8,726 bases of DNA, taken from the NCBI GenBank assembly GCA_030754805.1, contig JASLZO010000038.1, positions 1-8,726 on the forward strand. Direction: 5' to 3'. This stretch comes from Dehalococcoidia bacterium. GTDB lineage: Bacteria > Chloroflexota > Dehalococcoidia > UBA6926. Each line of letters begins with the position of its first letter. Within the stretch, counting starts at the first letter, position 1. The notes beneath the pieces were generated by a model. That model was not told where the DNA came from, searched no databases, and was given only the letters and a program-made list of their open reading frames with translations. The position numbers were made by a program, and so were the translations under genes. Shown in pieces: positions 1 to 5,500 of this stretch.

Positions 1-168
1 TAGAAGCGAGCGCATCGGTCCGATGCTCTTCTGGACCAGGCCAGGATCGATTCCCAGCGGAGACAGTTCCCCCGAAGCCTGCGCGTAGTAACCGTCGGGA
101 TGGCAGAAGTCGTTCTGCATATCGACGACGAGCAGCGCCGTGGACGCCGGGTCGAGTTTCAGTTCCAT
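1..168 (-). CDS. Isochorismatase-like cysteine hydrolase, N-terminal 56 residues (runs off the left edge)
   Basis: This is the beginning of a gene of the isochorismatase/nicotinamidase superfamily; the rest lies outside the window. The protein starts M-E-L-K-L-D-P and contains the family's first strand and motif ALLVVDMQNDFCHPDG at residues 12-27. The first Asp of VDMQNDF (D17) matches the catalytic Asp of the Asp-Lys-Cys triad; the Lys and Cys would be further on and cannot be checked. ATG at 168 is preceded by a purine-rich GAGGAAGAAGG stretch about six bases upstream. Family members hydrolyse amides or vinyl ethers (nicotinamide, N-carbamoyl compounds, isochorismate), and 56 residues cannot tell which. 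It follows the crotonase operon in the same direction but lies beyond that operon's terminator, so it probably has separate or only read-through expression. The family call is firm; the substrate is unknown. Confidence 0.88.
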   Translation of the reverse strand, partial: MELKLDPASTALLVVDMQNDFCHPDGYYAQASGELSPLGIDPGLVQKSIGPMRSLL

Positions 169-210
169 CGCCGGCCTTCTTCCTCTCCGTCCAACAGGGT
201 TGTCAGAGGC

Positions 211-240
211 AAAAAGGCTGGGGTCTTGTGGCCCCAGCCC
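211..240 (-). terminator. Rho-independent terminator of the crotonase operon
   Basis: Read on the minus strand, an 8-bp perfect GC-rich stem (arms 232-239 and 216-223, GGCTGGGG paired with CCCCAGCC, 8-base loop) is followed directly by five T residues (211-215). It begins 22 bases after the TAA of the last crotonase gene and lies before the start of the isochorismatase-like gene, so it closes the four-gene operon. The T tract is short, so some read-through is possible. Confidence 0.8.
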
Positions 241-261
241 TCGATCGTTTCACGGTTCTCG

Positions 262-1140
262 TTATTCAGACGGCGGCTTCGACCTCGGGCCGAAGGGCTC
301 CGGTTGGAACGGACCATCCCGCGCCTGCAGGAACCCTCGGAGACCCTTCTCGTTCCGGGCCTCATCGAGCGGGCGCTGGAGTTCCTCCCGCTTCGAGAGC
401 TGAGCCGACACCGAGAGTTCGTCGTTCAGAACCGCGGCGTTGCGCAGGCCCATCATCTCCAGGCCCATGGTTGCCACCGCGAGGTTGATCTTCACCGTCT
501 CCGGCGACACCAGAGCGATGCGTTCGACGATGCTGAAGCAGTGATCGAGCAGCTCGTCCGCCGGCACCACCTGGTTGACGATGCCGATTCGCAGGGCCTC
601 CTGTGCGTCGATGTGGTCGCCTGTCAGCGCATACCGCAGCCCGTTCTTGTAACCCGCGTTCTGGATCCAGATGTAGTTCGTGTTCGACGATCCACGGATC
701 TCGGGCTGCGCGAACACCGCATTCTCGGCGGCGTAGGTCATATGGCTCCAGATCGCGTACCAGGAACCTCCACCCATGCACCACCCGTTCACCGCGGCAA
801 TGATCGGCTTCGACAACTCCCACATGTGAAAGAAACGGTTTCGACTGGGTCGTTTCCGTTGGTTGTCTATCGCCTCCGCGATGCTCATCCCCTCCGAAAG
901 GCCGTATGGCCACTGCATCGGGCCTCTCCCGCCACCCATGTCGTACCCAGCGGAGAAGGCCCGGCCCGCGCCGGTGAGGACGATGGCCCGGATCTCCGGA
1001 TCGGCCTCCGCCTCATCCAGCGCGGAGTGCATCTCGTCTTCCATCTCCCGGCTGATGGAGTTCAGCGCCTCGGGGCGGTTCAGCGTGATGAGAACACCGT
1101 TGCGCTGCTTTTCGTACAAAAGATTCTTGAAGTCAGGCAT
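262..1140 (-). CDS. Crotonase-fold enoyl-CoA hydratase/isomerase family protein, paralog A (fourth gene of operon)
   Basis: This 292-residue cytosolic protein has the crotonase fold. The first oxyanion-hole segment GAGRAFSAGYD is at residues 57-67 and the second, NGWCMGGGSW, at 118-127. The acidic residue of AQPE (E147) aligns with Glu164 of rat mitochondrial enoyl-CoA hydratase. The partner glutamate (Glu144, in GGGCE) is W127 here, and the GAGGTQRL-type segment is replaced by NTNYIWIQNAGY. Classical two-Glu syn-hydration is therefore doubtful; an isomerase, hydrolase or lyase activity on an acyl-CoA is equally possible. Among the four copies it is the most divergent after the active site (GSSNTN instead of HISNTS). 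The ATG is well supported: AGGAGG lies eight bases upstream and overlaps the TAG of the preceding paralog, only 12 bases away, suggesting translational coupling. The terminator follows 22 bases after the stop. Fold call is strong; substrate unknown. Confidence 0.93.
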   Translation of the reverse strand: MPDFKNLLYEKQRNGVLITLNRPEALNSISREMEDEMHSALDEAEADPEIRAIVLTGAGRAFSAGYDMGGGRGPMQWPYGLSEGMSIAEAIDNQRKRPSRNRFFHMWELSKPIIAAVNGWCMGGGSWYAIWSHMTYAAENAVFAQPEIRGSSNTNYIWIQNAGYKNGLRYALTGDHIDAQEALRIGIVNQVVPADELLDHCFSIVERIALVSPETVKINLAVATMGLEMMGLRNAAVLNDELSVSAQLSKREELQRPLDEARNEKGLRGFLQARDGPFQPEPFGPRSKPPSE

Positions 1141-1152
1141 CGGTGAGACCTC

Positions 1153-2028
1153 CTACGCCCGGATTTCCGATCGTGGACCAAATGGTTCGGGCTGGAACGG
1201 TCCGTCTCGCTTCTGGAGATAGGCCCTGAGCCCACCGCCATCGCGTGCCTCATCGAGCGGTCGGTTGTACTCCTCCCGCTTCGACGCATGAGCGAACGCC
1301 GACAGCTCCCCATTCAGTACCAGCGCGTTCCGTAGACCCATCATCTCGAGGCCCATCGTCGCGACGGCCAGGTTAATCTTCACCGTCTCCGGCGAAACGA
1401 GAGCGATTCGCTCCACGATGCCGAAGCAGTGGTCGATCAACTCGTCCTGCGGGACGATCTGGTTGATGATTCCGATCCGCAGTGCCTCATCGGCGTCGAT
1501 GTGATCCCCCGTAAGCGAGTACCGGAGCGCGTTCTTGTAGCCGGCGTTCTGGACCCAGATGTAGCTCGTGTTGGAGATCATCCGGACTTCCGGCTGGGAG
1601 AACACCGCGTTCTCGGACGCATAGGTCATGTGGCTCCATAGCGCATACCAGGACCCGCCACCCATGCACCAACCGTTTACCGCAGCGATGATTGGCTTGG
1701 ACAATTCCCACATATGCATGAACCGTGTCGGTTTGTCCTGCGTCCGCCATCGGTCCAGCAGTGCCGCGACGCTTGTGCCCTCGGCGAGCCCGTAGGGCCA
1801 GACCGTCGGTGCGCGCTCCCCTGCGATGTCGTATCCGGCCGAGAACGCCCGACCGGCTCCGGTCAGGACGATCGCGCGGATCTCCGGGTCGGCTTCAGCT
1901 TCGTCAAACGCGTTGTGCAACTCGGTGACCAACGGCGGGCTGAGCGCGTTCAACGCTTCTGGGCGGTTCAGCGTAATCAGGACGCCACCCCGCTGTTTCT
2001 CGTACAGTAGGTGCTCGTAATCGGCCAT
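1153..2028 (-). CDS. Crotonase-fold enoyl-CoA hydratase/isomerase family protein, paralog B (third gene of operon)
   Basis: This 291-residue paralog lines up with copy A almost without gaps. It has oxyanion-hole segments GAGRAFSAGYD (57-67) and NGWCMGGGSW (118-127), with W127 in place of the hydratase Glu144 and E147 (SQPE) retained as the Glu164 equivalent. The following segment is ISNTSYIWVQNAGY; the Y-I-W...Q pattern is shared only with copy A, so A and B look like the closer pair. Residues 205-232 and the C-terminal RDGPFQPEPFGPRS tail are identical to the other copies. The lid region at about 68-105 differs from all of them. The ATG at 2028 follows AGAGGGGACG. Gaps are 42 bases to the upstream paralog C and 12 bases to copy A downstream, so it is an operon member. 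The acyl-CoA substrate cannot be deduced. Confidence 0.93.
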   Translation of the reverse strand: MADYEHLLYEKQRGGVLITLNRPEALNALSPPLVTELHNAFDEAEADPEIRAIVLTGAGRAFSAGYDIAGERAPTVWPYGLAEGTSVAALLDRWRTQDKPTRFMHMWELSKPIIAAVNGWCMGGGSWYALWSHMTYASENAVFSQPEVRMISNTSYIWVQNAGYKNALRYSLTGDHIDADEALRIGIINQIVPQDELIDHCFGIVERIALVSPETVKINLAVATMGLEMMGLRNALVLNGELSAFAHASKREEYNRPLDEARDGGGLRAYLQKRDGPFQPEPFGPRSEIRA

Positions 2029-2070
2029 CGTCCCCTCTTTTCTCGTTCCTCTTCCAGATTGCTTCGTTGA

Positions 2071-2955
2071 CTATCTGCGCGAGCGTGGACCGAAGGGCTC
2101 CGGTTGGAAGGGGCCGTCCCTTACCTGGAGGAACCCCTTCATCCCGCCCGAGATCATCGCGTCGAACATATCCTTCCGATAGTCCTCGCGGCTTGACGAG
2201 TGCGCCAGCGCCGACAGTTCACCGTTCAGCTTCAGCGCGTTCGCCAGGCCCATCATTTCGAGCCCCATCGTCGCGACCGCCAGGTTGATTTTCACCGTCT
2301 CCGGCGAGACGAGAGCGATTCGCTCGACGACCTTGAAACAGTGATCGATGAGGTCGTCGTGCGGCACCACCTCGTTCACGATGCCGATGCGCAGCGCCTC
2401 CGCCGCATCGATGTGGTCGCCCGTCAGCGAATACCGCAACGCGTTCTTGTAGCCAGCGTTCAGGACCCAGAAGAAGCTGGTGTTGGAGATGTGGCGCACC
2501 TCCGGTTGGGCGAAGACCGCGTTCTCGGACGCGTACGTCATGTGCGTGGCTGTCGCGTACCAGGACGCGCCGCCCATGCACCATCCGTTGATCGCCCCGA
2601 TCACCGGTATCGGAAGCTCCCACATGTGGAGCAGCTTCCTGACTCCATCGGCGTCGTTCGTGTGCCACATGTCGATGTGTTCGGCAACGCTCTCGCCAGG
2701 TGCGACTCCATACGGCCAGACGAAGTCGCGCATCGGCGAGTCTTCGCTCCCCATGTCATATCCCGCGGAGAACGCTCTGCCGGCTCCGGTTAGCACGATT
2801 GCCCGGATCTCCGGATCAGCCGCTGCTTCATCGAAAGCTGCATGCATCTCCGACTCCATCTCGGGGCTTATGGAGTTCAGCGCCTCTGGACGGTTGAGCG
2901 TGATCAGCACGCCCTTTCGCTGCTTCTCATAGAGGAGGTTTTCGTACTCAGGCAA
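2071..2955 (-). CDS. Crotonase-fold enoyl-CoA hydratase/isomerase family protein, paralog C (second gene of operon, TTG start)
   Basis: This 294-residue paralog starts at TTG 2955. That start gives MPEYENLLYEKQR, matching the N-termini of the other copies, and an AAAGGA Shine-Dalgarno lies seven bases upstream. An in-frame TTG at 2994 would add 13 unconserved residues and abut the previous stop; it is less likely. Motifs are GAGRAFSAGYD (57-67), NGWCMGGASW (123-132) and AQPE (E152). W132 occupies the Glu144 position, and the third glycine of the usual GGG is Ala130. The substrate-side segment reads HISNTSFFWVLNAGY, the F-F-W...L type shared with copy D. Its lid region is the longest of the four (extra residues around 72-79), and the helix before the second oxyanion loop reads LPIPVIGAI rather than LSKPIIAAV. 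It sits 39 bases after paralog D. Reaction unassigned. Confidence 0.92.
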   Translation of the reverse strand: MPEYENLLYEKQRKGVLITLNRPEALNSISPEMESEMHAAFDEAAADPEIRAIVLTGAGRAFSAGYDMGSEDSPMRDFVWPYGVAPGESVAEHIDMWHTNDADGVRKLLHMWELPIPVIGAINGWCMGGASWYATATHMTYASENAVFAQPEVRHISNTSFFWVLNAGYKNALRYSLTGDHIDAAEALRIGIVNEVVPHDDLIDHCFKVVERIALVSPETVKINLAVATMGLEMMGLANALKLNGELSALAHSSSREDYRKDMFDAMISGGMKGFLQVRDGPFQPEPFGPRSRR

Positions 2956-2994
2956 ATGCGTGTCCTTTTCTCCCGGTTTGTAGATCTGCCGCAA

Positions 2995-3873
2995 CTATTC
3001 GCGGGGTCGTGAGCGAGGGCCGAAGGGCTCGGGCTGGAACGGGCCATCTCGCTCTTGCAGGTAACCGCGGAGCCCGCTCGTCTTCTGCGCATCGGTGAAT
3101 TTCTTGCGCCCTTCTTCGGAGACGGACGTATGGGCCAATGCCGAAAGCTCAGCGTTGAGCGTCAGGGCCTTGTGGAGACCCATCATCTCCAGCCCCATCG
3201 TGGCGACCGCCAGGTTGATTTTCACCGTTTCCGGCGAGACAAGCGCGATGCGCTCAACGACGCTGAATGCTTCTTCAAGGAGTTGGTCCGGCTCGACCAC
3301 CTTGTTGACGATGCCGATGCGGAGCGCTTCCTGGGCGTCGATGTGATCGCCGGTGAGGCTGTACCGAAGCCCGTTCTTGTACCCGGCGTTCAGGATCCAG
3401 AAGAAGCTCGTGTTGTCCATGTGCCGGACCTCCGGCTGAGCAAACACGGCTTCGGTGTCGGCGAAGGTCATGTGGGCCGCAACGGCATACCAGGATCCGC
3501 CACCCATGCACCACCCGTGGACGGCTGCAATCACCGGCTTGGACAACTCCCACATGTGCAAGAACTTGTCTCGGTTTCTGCGGTCGCTCATCCGCCAGTA
3601 ATCGATATGCTCGGCGGCGCTGGTACCCTCCGGCAGAGCATACGGCCAGGCGAACTCCGCCTCGCCGGATATGTCGTACCCGGAGGAGAATGCGCGTCCG
3701 GCGCCCGTCAGAACGATCGCCCGGACCTCCGGATCGGCTTCAGCCTCGTCGAGGGCCTCATGAAGCTCACGCTCCAGGTCGGGACTGATTGCATTCAACC
3801 GATCCGGTCGATTGAGCGTAATCAGGGCACCCTTCCGCTGTTTCTCGTATAGGACGTTCTCGTAGTCGGCCAT
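2995..3873 (-). CDS. Crotonase-fold enoyl-CoA hydratase/isomerase family protein, paralog D (first gene of operon)
   Basis: This 292-residue protein leads the operon. The start chosen is ATG 3873 (MADYENVLYEKQR), which has GGGAGGG six bases upstream and matches the other paralogs. The frame stays open upstream to 3963, but that stretch has no family similarity. Oxyanion-hole segments are GAGRAFSSGYD (57-67) and HGWCMGGGSW (119-128), with His119 where the others have Asn. W128 replaces the Glu144-type residue and E148 (AQPE) is kept. It carries HMDNTSFFWILNAGY, so it groups with copy C. It has the shortest lid (SGEAEF after the first oxyanion loop). The invariant C-terminal block and the RDGPFQPEPFGPRS tail are present. 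As the promoter-proximal gene it is probably translated first. It is certainly a crotonase-family enzyme; the ligand is unknown. Confidence 0.93.
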   Translation of the reverse strand: MADYENVLYEKQRKGALITLNRPDRLNAISPDLERELHEALDEAEADPEVRAIVLTGAGRAFSSGYDISGEAEFAWPYALPEGTSAAEHIDYWRMSDRRNRDKFLHMWELSKPVIAAVHGWCMGGGSWYAVAAHMTFADTEAVFAQPEVRHMDNTSFFWILNAGYKNGLRYSLTGDHIDAQEALRIGIVNKVVEPDQLLEEAFSVVERIALVSPETVKINLAVATMGLEMMGLHKALTLNAELSALAHTSVSEEGRKKFTDAQKTSGLRGYLQERDGPFQPEPFGPRSRPRE

Positions 3874-3879
3874 CAAGAG

Positions 3880-3886
3880 CCCTCCC
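3880..3886 (-). promoter_or_regulatory. Ribosome binding site of paralog D (decides its start)
   Basis: GGGAGGG on the minus strand lies six bases before ATG 3873, fixing the translation start inside a longer open frame. A 7-bp perfect inverted repeat (arms 3889-3895 and 3899-3905, three-base loop) ends just upstream of it and could form a leader hairpin next to the ribosome site. Confidence 0.65.
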
Positions 3887-3953
3887 GGCGGCCGGACACC
3901 GGCCGATATTCCATTCCGAGCGTCTGCCACGACGCCGGTCCCTACCCAGCGGG

Positions 3954-3982
3954 AGAATAACACCGCCTAGATAGGCGCGCAA
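3954..3982 (-). promoter_or_regulatory. Candidate promoter of the crotonase operon with a palindromic spacer
   Basis: On the minus strand TTGCGC (3977-3982) and TATTCT (3954-3959) are separated by exactly 17 bases; they match the sigma70 consensus at 3/6 and 4/6 positions. A 6-2-6 inverted repeat, CGCCTA-GA-TAGGCG (3964-3977), fills much of the spacer and is a possible operator. Transcription would start near 3947, giving a leader of about 74 bases before paralog D. This is prediction from sequence only, and the match is modest. Confidence 0.35.
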
Positions 3983-4048
3983 CGAAGATCCGAAGGCCCG
4001 ATTAGGCTGGTTCCTGACGTCAATTCGATGCGGATCTGGGAGGTCCGG

Positions 4049-5068
4049 ATGATCCTGATCACCGGTGGGGCAGGGTTCGTTGGTCGACACCTCTGTGCGT
4101 ACCTCGCGGCGCGAGGCGGCGACCGCGTCCGCGTTCTCTCACGGCATCCAGAATGGGTCTACGAAGACGCTCGACACACCCTGGCAGTCGCATCGCGAAC
4201 CGTCGACCGCATGGGCGAAACGGGAACCGTCGACCCCGACCAGATTGCTGCCGCCCGAGAGCGGATCGAGCGTGGAACCCCGATGCTCCAGGACTTCGTG
4301 GATCCGCTCCCGGGTGATATTGCCGATGTCCCCGTGCTGGTGGAGGCGATGCGAGGGGTCGATGCGGTCGTGCACACGGTCGCGATCATCCGCGAGACCG
4401 AGGGTCGGACCTTCGCGGCCACGAACGTTGCGGGTACCGAGAACGTCGTGGCCGCGATGCACGAAGCCGGAGTCAGACGCTTCTTGGCAATAGGCGTTAT
4501 GGGATCTGTTGACGATGAACGGCAGCCATACAGTCGGTCCCGCTGGCTGGCAGAAAATGTTGTCGCAGACAGCGGCCTCGATCACACTGTCGTGAAACCG
4601 TCGCTGGTCTTGGGCCACGGCGATGCCTTCTCGAAACGGGTCATCAGCGCTTTGGACTTCTCGAAGCCCATCGTCACCCTCCCCAATGGCGGCAAGACGA
4701 AATTTCAACCGATATGGATCGGCGACCTCGTCCGAGTGCTCGCGTCGATTCTCGAGAACCCGGACGCCATCGGCCGGAAATTCGAGATTGGGGGGCCGGA
4801 CCAGATTACGTTCTCGCAGATCGCTGGGCGTTTCGCGGCGATCCTCGGGAAGCGTCGCGCGTTCATCCCGGTTCCATCACAGCTACTCGTCCCCGGCGCG
4901 GTCGTACTGGCGAAGTTGTCGCGCGACCCGCCGGTGACTAGGACCGAACTCCGGGAACTGGAACACGACAACGTCACGGACCTGGACTCGATCCAGCGCC
5001 AATTCGGATTCGCGCCGCTCGCGTTGAGCGAATACCTGCCGGACTATCTCTCTGCTATGACGCGGTGA
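4049..5068 (+). CDS. NAD(P)-binding SDR-family protein, NDUFA9-like (epimerase/dehydratase-type Rossmann fold)
   Basis: This 339-residue protein opens directly with the dinucleotide-binding motif ITGGAGFVG (residues 4-12), GxxGxxG type. It continues with GDIAD (89-93), VDAVVHTVA (104-112), TNVAGTENVV (125-134), a KPS after the active-site strand, and IWIGDLVRVL, the pattern of NDUFA9-like extended/atypical SDRs. Where classical SDRs have YxxxK it has Y161-S-R-S-R165. Residues about 38-85, between the second strand and GDIAD, hold roughly 30 more residues than usual for this family, charged and likely helical. The start at ATG 4049 has GGGAGG five bases upstream; an in-frame ATG at 4028 is possible but has no comparable site. 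Relatives bind NAD(P)H in complex I assembly, quinone-linked or sugar/isoprenoid metabolism; the role here is open. It is divergent from the crotonase operon and convergent with the GYD gene. Confidence 0.85.
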   Translation: MILITGGAGFVGRHLCAYLAARGGDRVRVLSRHPEWVYEDARHTLAVASRTVDRMGETGTVDPDQIAAARERIERGTPMLQDFVDPLPGDIADVPVLVEAMRGVDAVVHTVAIIRETEGRTFAATNVAGTENVVAAMHEAGVRRFLAIGVMGSVDDERQPYSRSRWLAENVVADSGLDHTVVKPSLVLGHGDAFSKRVISALDFSKPIVTLPNGGKTKFQPIWIGDLVRVLASILENPDAIGRKFEIGGPDQITFSQIAGRFAAILGKRRAFIPVPSQLLVPGAVVLAKLSRDPPVTRTELRELEHDNVTDLDSIQRQFGFAPLALSEYLPDYLSAMTR

Positions 5069-5088
5069 ACGGGTTGGTTACCCTGCGT

Positions 5089-5391
5089 CTATACGGCGTC
5101 ACGGACCTTCGCTAGCTGGTTGATGAACGTTTCGATACTGAACGCCGGCAGGCTCATGATCTGGATCGTCCCTCGGGACCCCAGTTCTAACGAGAGCCGC
5201 GCGATCGTATCGTTGTCCGGTGCCTCCACGATACTGACGAAGTCATACGGGCCCAGCACCGCGTACTGCGCGATGACCTTTGCCCCCCAGCTCTCGATCT
5301 CCAGGTTCACTTCCTGGATGCGTTCCGGCCGGTGTTTCACGGTCTTACGCCCCTCGTCAGTCAGCGAGCTGAGAAGCACGTAGGTCGCCAT
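5089..5391 (-). CDS. GYD-domain protein
   Basis: This 100-residue protein matches the GYD family over its whole length. It has MATYVLLSSLTDEGRKTVK at the start, the family hallmark LGPYDFVSIVEAPDN at 46-60, and a C-terminal segment (GTIQIMSLPAFS) that would complete a small ferredoxin-like alpha/beta fold. No enzymatic residues are known for the family and its function is uncharacterised. It has no signal peptide or membrane segment. ATG 5391 has AGGAGG nine bases upstream. A good sigma70-like promoter lies just before it, so it is probably transcribed alone, although the hydrolase operon upstream points the same way and could read in. It converges on the SDR gene with a 20-base gap. Confidence 0.9.
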   Translation of the reverse strand: MATYVLLSSLTDEGRKTVKHRPERIQEVNLEIESWGAKVIAQYAVLGPYDFVSIVEAPDNDTIARLSLELGSRGTIQIMSLPAFSIETFINQLAKVRDAV

Positions 5392-5444
5392 GCGTATGAA
5401 CCTCCTGGCGAATAGATCTGCGGGTGGGACCCGAATCCGGATGC

Positions 5445-5473
5445 ATCCTAAGTTCGTGCCTGGAACTGGTCAA
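5445..5473 (-). promoter_or_regulatory. Probable promoter of the GYD-domain gene
   Basis: On the minus strand TTGACC (5468-5473, 5/6 to the -35 consensus) and TAGGAT (5445-5450, 4/6 to the -10) are separated by an optimal 17 bases. Initiation near 5438 leaves a leader of about 47 bases, which includes a 5-3-5 inverted repeat (5421-5433, CGGGT/ACCCG). It is the best -35/-10 pair I found in the window. Confidence 0.5.
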
Positions 5474-5500
5474 CGGGATAGGAAGGCCTTTGAACAATCA

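Larger units (their letters stand above)
262..3873 (-). repeat. Fourfold tandem array of paralogous crotonase genes (unit about 0.9 kb)
   Basis: Four full-length homologous units (starts at 3873, 2955, 2028 and 1140) follow one another in one orientation, which indicates serial tandem duplication. The proteins align nearly end to end. The DNA has diverged at many synonymous third positions even where the protein is identical, so the duplications are old and the copies are kept by selection. Pairing by the residues after the active-site Glu gives A+B (Y-I-W) and C+D (F-F-W), suggesting a first duplication followed by two further ones. None of the copies shows a frameshift or stop. Confidence 0.85.

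Noticed and set aside
100..1146. Long plus-strand open frame (348 codons) opposite crotonase copy A
   Set aside because: It is the antisense shadow of a GC-rich gene. Similar shadows appear opposite copies C and D (2200-2793, 3055-3852), the predicted proteins are rich in Arg/His with no family motif, and the minus-strand genes have clear domains and ribosome sites.
3874..3963. N-terminal extension of crotonase copy D
   Set aside because: The frame stays open, but the extra 30 residues are absent from the paralogs, cross the probable promoter and leader hairpin, and GGGAGGG stands exactly before the internal ATG 3873.
4015..4022. TGACGTCA palindrome before the SDR gene
   Set aside because: It is a single 8-bp palindrome with no second copy and no associated -35/-10; it may be chance.
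4028..4048. Upstream ATG for the SDR gene
   Set aside because: It would add seven residues before the first Rossmann strand and has no Shine-Dalgarno, whereas ATG 4049 has GGGAGG at five bases.
5071..5083. GGGT-TGGTT-ACCC hairpin between the convergent SDR and GYD genes
   Set aside because: The stem is only 4 bp with no T tract on either strand, so it is not supportable as a terminator.
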